From Rhodospirillales bacterium (lineage in GTDB: Bacteria > Pseudomonadota > Alphaproteobacteria > Rhodospirillales > Casp-alpha2), in the NCBI GenBank assembly GCA_021775105.1, contig JAJFIJ010000172.1:1-33421 (forward strand): a stretch of DNA of 33,421 bases, written 5' to 3'. This document shows, one piece after another, positions 25,242 through 33,421 of this stretch. The notes beneath the pieces are model-generated. The model ran no database searches and was not told the origin of the DNA. It saw only the letters and a list, made by a program, of their open reading frames with translations. Numbering within the stretch: the stretch's first letter is position 1; each line of letters opens with the position of its first letter. The position numbers were made by a program, and so were the translations under genes.

Positions 25242-26357
25242 CTATTCGGGGATGGCGAACTCGGGAAACAAAGCGGTGAGACCTTCCGGAGAAGCTTCCG
25301 AAACTCCACGCTCGGTTATCAGGCCGGTGACCAGCCGTCGTGGCGTCACATCAAAAGCATAATTTGCCGCTTTGGCACCATCAGGGATAATCGATACGTC
25401 CTGCACACTACCGTCGGCTACACGTCCGGTCATCACCGTAACTTCTGAAGCGTCACGCTCTTCGATGGGAATTTCCTGAACGCCATCGGTCAGGGTCCAG
25501 TCAATGGTCGGGCTTGGCAAGCCGACATAAAAAGGAACATCATTGTCATGAGCGGCCAGAGCCTTGAGGTAGGTACCGATCTTGTTGCAGACATCTCCCG
25601 TACCCGTGGTCCGGTCAGTGCCGGTAATCACCAGATCGACCTTGCCGTGTTGCATCAGATGCCCGCCGACGTTATCGACAATCAGCGTGTTGGGCACACC
25701 ATGCTGGCCCAGTTCCCAAGCGGTCAGGCTGGCTCCCTGATTACGAGGCCGGGTCTCGTCGACCCAGACATGCACCGGGATACCCGCATCGTGGGCCTTG
25801 TATATGGGGGCAAGGGCTGTTCCCCAATCTACTGTCGCCAGCCAGCCCGCGTTGCAATGAGTCAGTACATTGACGCCGCCATCTTCAAGCGAAGGTTTGC
25901 CTTTTTTTTCCCAGGCGGCGCGGATCAGTTCGGCGCCGTGTTCGCCAAGGCTTGAGCAAATTTCAACATCCTCATTACAAATTTCGGCGGCGCGGGCATA
26001 AGCCGCTTCGATGCGCTGAGGCACCGGCACCGGATCAAGAACGGCTTTCAAATCATCCAGCGCCCAGCGCAGGTTGACGGCGGTCGGGCGGGTTGCATAA
26101 AGCCGGTCGTAGGCGGCCTTGACCCCCTGATCCGAAGCATCTCCCCACATCGCCAGCGCCATGCCATAGGCCGCCGTCGCACCAATTAACGGTGCACCCC
26201 GTACCCACATGTCGGCAATCGCCGTACAGGCATCGGCCAGACTGTTCAGCGGCACGACAACAAACTCGTGTGGCAGTCTGGTCTGGTCAATAATCTCAAC
26301 CGTTTTGCCATCATCCGCCAACCAGATCGTGCGATAGGGTTTGCCGTCTACTCTCAT
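25242..26357 (-). CDS. mtnA: S-methyl-5-thioribose-1-phosphate isomerase
   Basis: Converts 5-methylthioribose-1-phosphate to the ribulose form in methylthioadenosine salvage. Its 371 residues have the MtnA blocks: [20 protein letters not shown], the catalytic cysteine in [36 protein letters not shown], and the catalytic aspartate in [19 protein letters not shown]. The first residues [13 protein letters not shown] look like the Rhodospirillum-type enzyme (recollection). The start overlaps the GNAT stop by 4 bases. No mtnB, mtnC, mtnD or RuBisCO-like gene is in the window. Confidence 0.95.
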   Translation of the reverse strand: MRVDGKPYRTIWLADDGKTVEIIDQTRLPHEFVVVPLNSLADACTAIADMWVRGAPLIGATAAYGMALAMWGDASDQGVKAAYDRLYATRPTAVNLRWALDDLKAVLDPVPVPQRIEAAYARAAEICNEDVEICSSLGEHGAELIRAAWEKKGKPSLEDGGVNVLTHCNAGWLATVDWGTALAPIYKAHDAGIPVHVWVDETRPRNQGASLTAWELGQHGVPNTLIVDNVGGHLMQHGKVDLVITGTDRTTGTGDVCNKIGTYLKALAAHDNDVPFYVGLPSPTIDWTLTDGVQEIPIEERDASEVTVMTGRVADGSVQDVSIIPDGAKAANYAFDVTPRRLVTGLITERGVSEASPEGLTALFPEFAIPE

Positions 26358-26815
26358 GAACTCAGCCTCTTTTCGAAGTACACGCGCTCAAATCCATCTT
26401 CCAAAACGCGCCTCAATTCGACATACCCCAGTCGGGGATAGAAAGCCAGATTCTCTGTCATCTTGAGATTGGTATAAAGAACCAGCAAATCATGTTTGTT
26501 CTCTATGGCCTGGCGTTCGGCGAACTGCATAAGTTTCTTGCCATAACCCCGGCCCTGCCGGTCAGGAAGAACGGCGACGTTCTCAACAAACTGATCGAAG
26601 TCTCGCGAATAGGTTACGATGAATGCGGCGAGGCCATGTTCATCTTCCAGAACAAAAACCTCCCCTCTTGCAACATGAGTGTAGAAGTCGGCGACCATCG
26701 GAGCGGGCGCGCGGCCGATCCTCTGCACATAAATTGAATAAGCGGCTACGGCGATCTCGCTCAGGGTTGATACCTCGTCGGCAAGCGCCGAACGAATTGA
26801 ACCGTTACCTGTCAC
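26354..26815 (-). CDS. GNAT family N-acetyltransferase
   Basis: A 153-residue acetyl-CoA-dependent acyltransferase. Motif [20 protein letters not shown] (the R/Q-x-x-G-x-G/A loop that binds the pyrophosphate of CoA), is complete. The adjacent strand VENVAV and the C-terminal [12 protein letters not shown] are also canonical. Its acceptor is unknown. It is coupled by 4-base overlaps to both neighbours (ICMT-like upstream, mtnA downstream), so it is in the middle of the methylthioadenosine salvage operon. Confidence 0.88.
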   Translation of the reverse strand: MTGNGSIRSALADEVSTLSEIAVAAYSIYVQRIGRAPAPMVADFYTHVARGEVFVLEDEHGLAAFIVTYSRDFDQFVENVAVLPDRQGRGYGKKLMQFAERQAIENKHDLLVLYTNLKMTENLAFYPRLGYVELRRVLEDGFERVYFEKRLSS

Positions 26816-27288
26816 AACCAGCGCCGGACACGGGATTTGTAATCGAGATATACCTGACCGAATCGCGCTTCCATTAACTGCTCTTCATGGACGATAAACT
26901 GCGTTGTGATCAGGACAAAAAAAGCAGGGACGACCATAAATGGCAGACCATCACCAATCGCCAGAGCAAATCCGCCCATGCCGATCATCATTGCCAGATA
27001 CATCGGGTTGCGGCTGAACCGGAAGAGCCCTTCCTCAACCACTGTCGTGCTCTCGGTAAAGGGGCGTACCGGCGTCTCCGCCACATCAAACCGCCGCTTG
27101 GCCCGCCACGCCATGAAAAATGCACCAGCAAAAATACCCCATCCAACCAGCTTAAACGAAGCCAGCGCCGTGATCGGCGTCGGGTAAAGGACATTGATCA
27201 ACGCCATTGTCGCCAATCCGGCAAAAAGCCAGATCGGCGGCAAAATTTTCTGCAATGTGTTGGGGGTGAAGGCGGGTATTTCGTTCAT
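26812..27288 (-). CDS. Isoprenylcysteine carboxyl methyltransferase-like membrane protein
   Basis: A membrane methyltransferase of the ICMT/phospholipid N-methyltransferase group, 158 residues from ATG 27288, one base after the mtnP stop and behind GGGA. An upstream in-frame start inside mtnP is less likely. Four hydrophobic helices are visible, with the family signature RFSRNPMYLAMMIGMGGFAL and the C-terminal [25 protein letters not shown] that binds S-adenosylmethionine. Bacterial members act on lipids or on unknown small molecules, and there is no prenylated protein substrate here. Its place inside the salvage operon is unexplained. Confidence 0.85.
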   Translation of the reverse strand: MNEIPAFTPNTLQKILPPIWLFAGLATMALINVLYPTPITALASFKLVGWGIFAGAFFMAWRAKRRFDVAETPVRPFTESTTVVEEGLFRFSRNPMYLAMMIGMGGFALAIGDGLPFMVVPAFFVLITTQFIVHEEQLMEARFGQVYLDYKSRVRRWL

Positions 27289-27289
27289 C

Positions 27290-28174
27290 TTATCCCAGCA
27301 CCCGGCCAGCCACCGCATCAAGCTTTTTGATCATGTCCGGATCGCGGGCGTCGGGGGCGGTAATCAGGGCGGATTCCAGCGCCGTGTGACATCCGGCATG
27401 ACAGACGCCTGTGCGACCGGAAAGTTTCGGGGCCGTTTCCTTTACCAGATTTCGTCCCTTGTCGGCATTGTCCATCAACACCTTGATGATCGCCTCGACC
27501 GTGACGTGATCGTGATCAGGATGCCAGCAATCATAATCTGTGACCATGGCAACGGTGGCGAAACACATCTCGGCTTCGCGGGCGAGTTTGGCCTCCGGCA
27601 TATTGGTCATTCCGATGACGTCACAACCCCAACTACGATAGAGGTTGGATTCAGCTATTGTCGAGAATTGCGGACCTTCCATCGCAAGGTACGTGCCGCC
27701 GCGCTGATAAGAGATGTCCAGCGCCTTGATACTCTTTTCAAGTGCATCGCCCAGTCGTGTACAAACAGGGTGACCAAGGGCCACATGCGCAACCAGCCCG
27801 GTGCCGAAGAAACTTTTCTGGCGGGCGAAGGTACGATCGATGAACTGATCAACAATAACAAAAGTTCCCGGCGGCAATTCCTGCTTCAGCCCACCGCAGG
27901 CGGAAACGGAGATAATTTCCGTCACCCCGGCGCGTTTCAGACAATCGATATTTGCGCGATAATTCAGTTCCGACGGAGGGATACGATGGCCCCGGCCATG
28001 GCGCGGTAGAAACACCATTTTCTGCCCGGCAAGTTCGCCAATCAGCAACTCGTCAGAGGCTTCACCGAAGGGCGAATTGACACGTTCCCAGCGGGTGTTC
28101 TCCAAACCGTCAATTTCATAAACACCACTGCCGCCGATGACCCCGATCACCGGAGATGGACCTGCTTCACTCAT
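27290..28174 (-). CDS. mtnP: S-methyl-5'-thioadenosine phosphorylase
   Basis: Cleaves methylthioadenosine, a by-product of polyamine synthesis and other S-adenosylmethionine reactions, to adenine and methylthioribose-1-phosphate using phosphate. Its 294 residues have the MTAP/PNP signatures: IGVIGGSGVYEIDGL at the N-terminus, LPRHGRGHRIPPSELNYRANI for phosphate and ribose contacts, YLAMEGPQFSTIAE and the base-binding MVTDYDCWH. It heads the mtnP-ICMT-GNAT-mtnA block, with 38 bases between it and the dienelactone hydrolase upstream. Confidence 0.96.
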   Translation of the reverse strand: MSEAGPSPVIGVIGGSGVYEIDGLENTRWERVNSPFGEASDELLIGELAGQKMVFLPRHGRGHRIPPSELNYRANIDCLKRAGVTEIISVSACGGLKQELPPGTFVIVDQFIDRTFARQKSFFGTGLVAHVALGHPVCTRLGDALEKSIKALDISYQRGGTYLAMEGPQFSTIAESNLYRSWGCDVIGMTNMPEAKLAREAEMCFATVAMVTDYDCWHPDHDHVTVEAIIKVLMDNADKGRNLVKETAPKLSGRTGVCHAGCHTALESALITAPDARDPDMIKKLDAVAGRVLG

Positions 28175-28212
28175 AATATTGTCGTTCCCTGTTTAACCTG
28201 AATTCTGTTCCA

Positions 28213-28887
28213 TTAACCACCAAGGTTTTCATCAAACAGACGCAACGTGCGCATACCTGCGATATCTGCTGACCGCGGATTATATGACCCGCGCATATCG
28301 CAATGAAACCCGTGATCCGCTTCGTAGATATAAACATCCACATCGGCATGGGCCTTGGATATCTGTTCGACATCGTCGAGCGGAATGGACTGGTCTTCAG
28401 CGCCGAAATGCAGAATTGTCGGGCAACGCGGTTGTTCCCTGTTGTGATCAATAATTCCGCCTCCGTAGTAGCCCGCCGCAGCCTGCACATCCAACCGGCA
28501 CGCGGCCAGCCAGGTCACAACCCCGCCCCAGCAAAAACCGGTAATCCCGACCTTGCCCGCATCGGTAACGGCCAGACGTGCGGCCTCTACATCGGCCAGA
28601 ACCCCATCAAGGTCTTCGTTGGCAGATGTCTTGTGATCGCGCCCGAGCGCAATATCTTCCGCTGTGTACCCAACTTCAAACCCCGGCTCGTACCGGTCAT
28701 AAAGCGCCGGTGCGATGGTTTTGTACCCCAGCGCCGCATATCGTTCGGCAACGTCACGGATATGCACGTTAACACCGAAAATCTCCTGAATGACGATAAC
28801 GCCACCCCGCGCCGCGCCGTCCGGCTCACATAGATAGGCAGAAAGCTTGTGTCCGTCTGATGCGGTTAATGTGATGTCGTGACCCAT
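28213..28887 (-). CDS. Dienelactone hydrolase family protein
   Basis: A 224-residue alpha/beta-hydrolase. The catalytic cysteine is in GFCWGG (C119), the aspartate in FGAEDQSIP (D165), the histidine in EADHGF (H192) and the supporting glutamate in VIQEIFG (E35), so the Cys-Asp-His triad of dienelactone hydrolase is complete. It probably hydrolyses a lactone or ester in the cytoplasm. No aromatic-degradation genes are adjacent, so the true substrate is open. ATG 28887 follows GGGGAGGA. The unrecognised lipoprotein gene ends 12 bases upstream on the same strand. Confidence 0.9.
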   Translation of the reverse strand: MGHDITLTASDGHKLSAYLCEPDGAARGGVIVIQEIFGVNVHIRDVAERYAALGYKTIAPALYDRYEPGFEVGYTAEDIALGRDHKTSANEDLDGVLADVEAARLAVTDAGKVGITGFCWGGVVTWLAACRLDVQAAAGYYGGGIIDHNREQPRCPTILHFGAEDQSIPLDDVEQISKAHADVDVYIYEADHGFHCDMRGSYNPRSADIAGMRTLRLFDENLGG

Positions 28888-28899
28888 AACGGTCCTCCC

Positions 28900-29502
28900 C
28901 TATCTGACTATTTTACCTTTGTAATTAATCGATAAAATAATTTCCTTTGCCTCTTCGTCTGTCAGCTTGTCATCCTTTTGCGCACAATAGTAACCAAAAA
29001 AATGAGCATCTCCCACTACATGACCAGGCGTTTTACGACTGGTTGTGTAATATCGTTGGAATCCAAAGCAATTTCGGGATTTATAAGTATACATCTTGTA
29101 GCGTGTTATGCCGCGTCCGGTTTTAATAATTCGATCATTGCTGACTTCATTTGCCTGAGTGGCAAAGTTCGTCAGACTTCTCCTAAATGTATGGTCCAAG
29201 CTGGATTCAGTAATGTAATATCCTGTCCCGTTGTATTCATTTAGCTCCAAATAAGCCATTCGAACCGAATCACTGGTATTTCTCCACTCGCCCTGTTCGA
29301 CCAATTCTTCATCCACTTTTCCATATCTTGAAAAATTTGCAGTCGCACGTTTTAGGCCCGGCGCCACTAACGAAACCTTGAATTCCTGATCTGAAATTGG
29401 CATCGATGATGTTGAGAAAAATATTGGAGAGGTTGCGTTTGGATTGCATCCGATTATGATATTACTGGAAATCGCCATTATTATTAGAGTTGTTTTTTGC
29501 AA
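28900..29502 (-). CDS. Hypothetical lipoprotein in AT-rich insert
   Basis: Not recognised. It has 200 residues and starts at TTG 29502, 8 bases after AAGGAG (29511-29516). A short hydrophobic leader ends in a lipobox IIGC (C19), so it is probably an outer-membrane lipoprotein. The mature part is polar and tyrosine-rich, with two more cysteines (C145 region NCFGF and C173 region YYCAQ) that could form a disulfide. Base use is clearly AT-richer than the flanking hydrolase and YchF genes (many ATT, AAT and TTT codons), suggesting horizontal transfer. It diverges from the protease-lipoprotein gene with 87 bases between them; the two probably belong together. Confidence 0.75.
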   Translation of the reverse strand: MQKTTLIIMAISSNIIIGCNPNATSPIFFSTSSMPISDQEFKVSLVAPGLKRATANFSRYGKVDEELVEQGEWRNTSDSVRMAYLELNEYNGTGYYITESSLDHTFRRSLTNFATQANEVSNDRIIKTGRGITRYKMYTYKSRNCFGFQRYYTTSRKTPGHVVGDAHFFGYYCAQKDDKLTDEEAKEIILSINYKGKIVR

Positions 29503-29589
29503 ACTAAAAGCTCCTTCTGTTTATCGGAGATTCAGAAAATTCTGGCATTGCACGCGGTCGATTTTGGATAATGAAAGCGCATAACAACA
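29503..29589. promoter_or_regulatory. Divergent promoter region of the lipoprotein pair
   Basis: This 87-base AT-rich gap must contain the start signals for both divergent genes. TTGCAC followed at 15 bases by TAATGA is a weak plus-strand candidate. The AAGGAG ribosome site for the minus gene is at 29511-29516. No clear operator is seen. Confidence 0.3.
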
Positions 29590-30927
29590 ATGACGAGTAT
29601 AATCAGAATTCCAACCTTCTCCACTCTCTTGTTATTGACCTTGTTTGGCTGCAATACCGTTCCGGTCCATGTTCCGAAAGTCAAGATTGAAGAGCCAATT
29701 AAAATCACAAATAAGGCAAATTTGGCAAAAATCAAATTTGACCGGATAGGCATAAAGATTAAGCGTGGGACAATCATCGGTAACTACAAGTCAGATGCAT
29801 TAGGTTTTGACGGGTGCGCTTTTCTTCCCGGTAACATTTTCTGGAATCAAGGGCGGCAGTTAACTCGTGACCTTGAATTTTCAGATATCTTTTTTGAGGA
29901 AATGCAAGCTGCGAATATTAATGTTATCGGAAACCCAGATAAAATGTTCGCGCAGGCTGATACCAGCAGAGAGAACCCAAGCTTCCTGATAGGTGGGCAG
30001 TTAGAAGACCTTAAGCTCAATGTTTGTATGATGATGAATGCATGGACAGGACGGTTAACTGGCTTGGAGAAAGGTGAAGGCTCTGTCAGGGTGCGCTGGC
30101 AAATTTTCTCTGTCCTTGACCAAAAAGTCGTCTATGAAACAACAACGGAAGGTTCGGCAAAGCTAGAAGCTGCAATTGCGGCTGGCTCAAAGGCTTTAAT
30201 TCTTGACGCCTTTGGTAACGCCACTGCAAATCTTGCTGCGAACAGAAAATTTGTTGATTTGCTATTAAAACAAAAACGTAGCGTCGCTGACATTAGAGAC
30301 ATTGATGCTCCAGTGATGGAAATTGAGTCCTACCCAGTCTGGAACACATCCATTACTGATCGTATTGATCTGATTCGCAACTCCGTTGTCACCATTGAAA
30401 CGGGGTTAGGCCATGGGTCTGGTTTTTTTATAACTCCAACGCTAATTATGACGAATTTTCATGTCACTGAAAATTCTGACCTATTGCGGGTTCGGCTTCT
30501 AACAGGTCGGAAAATACTTGGGGAGGTTATTCGGCGGCACCCTCAGCGTGATGTTGCAATTATTCAAGTCGAAAGAAGTGGGCGCATCCCTCTCCCAATT
30601 CGATCGGACCCCTTGAAAATAACAGAACCGGTCTTCGCAATCGGCTCACCTCTTGATAAATCACTATCCGGCACGGTCAACAAAGGAATTGTCAGCAAGT
30701 TCACATCAAACCGCCACGGCCTTGAGGATATCCAGGCAGACGTCGATATTCAGAGTGGTAACAGCGGAGGTGTCTTGCTTGATTCCAATGGCAATGTCGT
30801 CGGCATTACATATGCTGGTATCGGCCCCAATAAGGAATTTTCCGCTGGTTTGAATTTTTTCATCCCGATTATGGACGCACTTAAAAAACTGAACATTGCA
30901 TTCAAGTCAAATGAAGCGAAGTCCTGA
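29590..30927 (+). CDS. Lipoprotein with C-terminal trypsin-like (S1C) protease
   Basis: A 445-residue protein. A leader with a lipobox LFGC (C21) is followed by an unrecognised domain of about 200 residues with repeated beta-strand/helix alternation (FDRIGIKIKRG...IGGQLEDLKLN...GSVRVRWQIFSV). From about residue 260 comes a chymotrypsin-fold protease with triad H291 (TNFHV), D321 (RDVAII) and S392 (GNSGG), as in HtrA/Deg, but with no PDZ domain after it. It is thus probably a membrane-tethered periplasmic protease. Codon use is AT-rich like its divergent neighbour. The stop lies 7 bases from the convergent ychF stop. Confidence 0.85.
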   Translation: MTSIIRIPTFSTLLLLTLFGCNTVPVHVPKVKIEEPIKITNKANLAKIKFDRIGIKIKRGTIIGNYKSDALGFDGCAFLPGNIFWNQGRQLTRDLEFSDIFFEEMQAANINVIGNPDKMFAQADTSRENPSFLIGGQLEDLKLNVCMMMNAWTGRLTGLEKGEGSVRVRWQIFSVLDQKVVYETTTEGSAKLEAAIAAGSKALILDAFGNATANLAANRKFVDLLLKQKRSVADIRDIDAPVMEIESYPVWNTSITDRIDLIRNSVVTIETGLGHGSGFFITPTLIMTNFHVTENSDLLRVRLLTGRKILGEVIRRHPQRDVAIIQVERSGRIPLPIRSDPLKITEPVFAIGSPLDKSLSGTVNKGIVSKFTSNRHGLEDIQADVDIQSGNSGGVLLDSNGNVVGITYAGIGPNKEFSAGLNFFIPIMDALKKLNIAFKSNEAKS

Positions 30928-30934
30928 CGCCAAA

Positions 30935-32035
30935 TTACACATTAAACTTGAACAGCATGATATCGCCGTCGGCGACGACATATTCCTTGCCTTCCTGGCG
31001 CATTTTGCCAGCATCTTTGGCGCCCTGCTCACCGTTCAGCTCAGTGAAATCCTTATAGGCAATGGTTTCGGCCTTGATGAAACCACGCTCGAAATCAGTG
31101 TGGATGGCACCGGCGGCTTGCGGGGCCTTGGCGTTACGATAAACGGTCCATGCGCGGGTTTCCTTGGGACCTGAGGTGAAAAACGTAATCAGATCAAGCA
31201 GGTGGTAACCGGCGCGAATGACCCGCGCGAGACCTGTCTCATGCAGACCCATGGAATCAAGATATTCTGCCTTCTCGGCTTCATCTTCGAGCGCTGAAAC
31301 CTCTTCTTCGATCTGCGCCGAAATCACCACACTTTCCGCCCCCTGTTCGGTCGCCATGCCGGCAACCAGAGCTGAATAGTTATTGCCGTCAGCCGCTGAT
31401 TCTTCATCAACATTGCAAACATAAAGGACCGGTTTGGCACTGAGCAGCTGAAGCATGCGAAAGGCTCTGGTTTCGTCTTTGGCAACTTCGATCTTTCTGG
31501 CCGGTATGCCCTCACGCAAGGCCTCCAGCGCACGTTCAATCAATGCCAGTTGCAGTTTGGCGTCCTTGTCACCTCCGCGGGTTTTTTTCTCCAGCTGAAT
31601 TGTACGTTTCTCCAGACTTTCGAGATCGGCCAGCATCAGTTCAGTTTCGACTGTCTCCGCATCACGGATCGGGTCAATCCCGCCCTCTACATGAGTGACG
31701 TTGTCATCTTCAAAACAGCGCAGCACATGAATGATGGCATCGACTTCGCGGATGTTGGCAAGAAACTGATTACCAAGACCTTCGCCCTTGCTGGCACCGC
31801 GAACCAGACCGGCAATATCAACGAACTCCAGCTGGGTCGGAACGACTCTCGCTGATTTGGTAATGCCTGAAATGGTTTCCAACCGTTCATCGGGCACGGC
31901 GACGCGACCGGTGTTGGGTTCAATCGTACAGAACGGGAAATTGGCCGCTTCCGCGCTGGCTGTTGCCGTCAGTGCGTTGAACAGGGTCGATTTGCCAACG
32001 TTTGGCAGGCCGACAATACCGCAGTTAAAGCCCAT
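30935..32035 (-). CDS. ychF: Ribosome-binding ATPase YchF
   Basis: Obg-like P-loop protein, 366 residues, that binds the ribosome and prefers ATP to GTP. The P-loop GLPNVGKSTLFNAL (residues 7-20) is followed by VDIAGLVRGASKGEGLGNQFL (G3), a CNVDE G4 motif with Glu in place of the Asp of true GTPases, and the C-terminal TGS domain (LITFFTSGPKETRAWTV...AETIAYKDF). The ATG shares one base with the pth stop (TAATG), a conserved bacterial gene pair. Confidence 0.97.
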   Translation of the reverse strand: MGFNCGIVGLPNVGKSTLFNALTATASAEAANFPFCTIEPNTGRVAVPDERLETISGITKSARVVPTQLEFVDIAGLVRGASKGEGLGNQFLANIREVDAIIHVLRCFEDDNVTHVEGGIDPIRDAETVETELMLADLESLEKRTIQLEKKTRGGDKDAKLQLALIERALEALREGIPARKIEVAKDETRAFRMLQLLSAKPVLYVCNVDEESAADGNNYSALVAGMATEQGAESVVISAQIEEEVSALEDEAEKAEYLDSMGLHETGLARVIRAGYHLLDLITFFTSGPKETRAWTVYRNAKAPQAAGAIHTDFERGFIKAETIAYKDFTELNGEQGAKDAGKMRQEGKEYVVADGDIMLFKFNV

Positions 32036-32670
32036 TATTCAGTTTCCTTGTCTTTCGTTGCCTGTTCAGGCTGTTTTTCGGGTTTTGGGCTTTTCGGTCT
32101 TGGCGGGTTCATCACCAGGGCCACCCGGTTCATGAATCCTGCATCATCCCCCTTGATCAGATAACCGACATCCTCGGCCATGACCGGCATCAGTTTGTCC
32201 AGCCATTCCTGATCGGCTTTGGCAAAATCTTTCAACACATGACCGACAACCCGGTCCTTGTCACCGGGATGACCAATACCCAGACGCACCCGTCCATAGT
32301 CGGGACCAATATGTGCATGAAGGGAACGCAGGCCGTTGTGCCCGCCATGACCGCCACCGCGCTTGACCCGGATTTTCCCGGCCGCCAGATCCAGTTCATC
32401 GTGAAACACCAGAACATCAGCCGGTTTGATTTTATAGAACGCCATGGTCGCCTGAACGGCGCGACCGGATTCGTTCATATAGGTTGTCGGTTTCAGGATC
32501 AGGACTTTGTCGGTACCAATCTTGCCCTCGGTCAATTCGCCCTGAAATTTGGCCCGGAACGGGGAAAAGGAATGGCGGTGGACAATCTCGTCCACCGCCA
32601 TGAAACCGATGTTGTGCCGGTTCCTGGCGTATCCCGATCCTGGGTTGCCGAGGCCGACCAGCAAAAGCAC
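32035..32670 (-). CDS. pth: Peptidyl-tRNA hydrolase
   Basis: Recycles peptidyl-tRNA by cutting the ester bond. It has 211 residues and starts at GTG 32670, 7 bases after AGGAG. Catalytic His and signature are in GLGNPGSGYARNRHNIGF, then LKPTTYMNESGRAV and VFHDELDLAAGKIRVKRGGGHGGHNGLRS. The last 20 or so residues (PRPKSPKPEKQPEQATKDKE) are a charged proline/lysine tail beyond the enzyme core. It is 27 bases after the L25 gene and overlaps ychF by one base. Confidence 0.97.
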   Translation of the reverse strand: MLLLVGLGNPGSGYARNRHNIGFMAVDEIVHRHSFSPFRAKFQGELTEGKIGTDKVLILKPTTYMNESGRAVQATMAFYKIKPADVLVFHDELDLAAGKIRVKRGGGHGGHNGLRSLHAHIGPDYGRVRLGIGHPGDKDRVVGHVLKDFAKADQEWLDKLMPVMAEDVGYLIKGDDAGFMNRVALVMNPPRPKSPKPEKQPEQATKDKETE

Positions 32671-32697
32671 GACTGCTCTCCTTCTTCGAAACGAACG

Positions 32698-33375
32698 TTA
32701 GTCTTCCGAAGCGTTGTCTTCGTCGTCTTCGCCGCCTTCAGCACCTTCGCCTTCAACACCCTCTTCACCCTCAATGCCTTCTTCATCTTCGTCTTCAACT
32801 TCTTCGACGATGGTCGGTGCGGCAATTGTAGCGATGGTGAAATCACGATCTGTAATCGTCAGTTCAACGTCATCCGGAAGGGTGATTGCACTAATGTGAA
32901 CGCTGTCACCAACTTCAAGCCCGGTCAGGTCGACTTCGATGCTTTCCGGAATGCTTTCCGGATTACAACGCATTTCGATACTGTGTCGAACGATGTTGAG
33001 AACGCCACCCTGACGGATACCGGGACACTCTTCTTCATTGATGAAGTTGACCAGAATTTCCATGACCAGACGGGTTTTCTTGCTGAACCGCATGAAATCA
33101 ACGTGCAGCGGACGGTCGGTGACTGGATCCAGTTGCATATCACGGGCAAGTACCCGGTGCGTGGCACCACCAGCTTCAATTTCATAGACATTCGAGTAAA
33201 ACCCGGCTCCACGAAGCTGACGGGACAGTTCCTGCGGGTCGAGGGAAATCAGGATCGGGTCCTGTTTGTTACCATAAATTACGGCGGGGATACGACCTGC
33301 TCTGCGGGTCGCTCGGGCTGCCCCCTTACCTGCCCGATCTCGCTCTTCAACAGCGAAAGAAATGACATCTGCCAT
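32698..33375 (-). CDS. rplY: 50S ribosomal protein L25/general stress protein Ctc
   Basis: Long (Ctc/TL5) form of ribosomal protein L25, 225 residues, which binds 5S rRNA. Residues 1-92 are the L25 domain (RDRAGKGAARATRRAGRIPAVIYG...DPVTDRPLHVDF). A second beta domain follows to about 190 (NFINEEECPGIRQGGVLNIVRHSIE). The end is a 35-residue run of Glu, Asp and Gly. ATG 33375 follows AGGAG 8 bases upstream. In related genomes the gene before it is often prs, but that would lie beyond the window; the 46 bases upstream show no coding sequence. Confidence 0.96.
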   Translation of the reverse strand: MADVISFAVEERDRAGKGAARATRRAGRIPAVIYGNKQDPILISLDPQELSRQLRGAGFYSNVYEIEAGGATHRVLARDMQLDPVTDRPLHVDFMRFSKKTRLVMEILVNFINEEECPGIRQGGVLNIVRHSIEMRCNPESIPESIEVDLTGLEVGDSVHISAITLPDDVELTITDRDFTIATIAAPTIVEEVEDEDEEGIEGEEGVEGEGAEGGEDDEDNASED

Positions 33376-33421
33376 TTGAATTCTCCTAATTAAAGTTTCG
33401 GCCTGCCTCCAGGGGTGCTGG

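Noticed and set aside
32239-33393. 384-codon plus-strand frame across pth and L25
   Set aside because: Antisense to two conserved genes. Its Phe/Asn-rich sequence mirrors the acidic L25 tail and has no family features.
1-33421. CRISPR arrays, tRNA or rRNA genes, insertion sequences, integrases
   Set aside because: No regularly spaced repeats, cloverleaf sequences, transposase or integrase motifs, or terminal inverted repeats were seen on either strand by reading. An automated tRNA/ncRNA scan was not possible.

Overview
The window looks like a stretch of chromosome from an alphaproteobacterium, most likely a Rhodospirillales-type marine or aquatic organism. The reasons are a petABC cytochrome bc1 operon of mitochondrial type, the L25(Ctc)-pth-ychF gene order, an MtnA/MtnP pair resembling those of Rhodospirillum, a TRAP transporter and moderately high GC. 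This assignment is inferred from gene content alone; there is no rRNA or tRNA in the window.

Left third (1-9.8 kb) is a catabolic neighbourhood. A minus-strand operon encodes a DadA-like FAD amine/amino-acid dehydrogenase followed by a TRAP transporter (dctP, dctQ and dctM, the last running off the left edge). A divergent LysR regulator shares its control region. Next is a plus-strand HyuA/HyuB hydantoinase/oxoprolinase pair with a perfect 10-bp palindrome upstream, then two tandem paralogous PilZ-type small proteins, the first with degenerate ligand motifs.

Middle (9.8-19 kb) is mostly housekeeping. A nucleotidyltransferase-like gene stands alone on the minus strand. It is followed by trmL-hemF-IMPase (transcribed in that order on the minus strand), a small signal-peptide ORF that may be a porin fragment, and a VOC protein. 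petABC closes with a strong rho-independent terminator. A membrane PH-like protein and a fused class II aldolase/short-chain dehydrogenase converge and overlap at their stops.

19.2-23.8 kb is a four-gene plus-strand operon for a pyruvate:acceptor oxidoreductase (gamma, alpha, beta). Its fourth subunit joins a GltD-like FAD/NADPH module to a two-cluster ferredoxin tail. An FNR/FixK-type box sits at the distance expected for a directly activated promoter, which suggests low-oxygen expression and direct coupling of pyruvate oxidation or synthesis to NADP(H).

23.8-28.9 kb is a minus-strand run: dienelactone hydrolase, MTA phosphorylase (mtnP), an isoprenylcysteine-methyltransferase-like membrane protein, a GNAT acetyltransferase, methylthioribose-1-phosphate isomerase (mtnA), a possible 43-residue protein and an MFS transporter. 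Only the first two steps of methylthioadenosine salvage are present.

28.9-30.9 kb is a visibly AT-richer insert with two divergent lipoprotein genes: one is unrecognised and the other is a trypsin-like protease with a novel N-terminal region. It is the most accessory-looking part of the window. The right end returns to conserved translation genes (ychF, pth, rplY/ctc). I saw no CRISPR array, insertion sequence, integrase or stable RNA gene.
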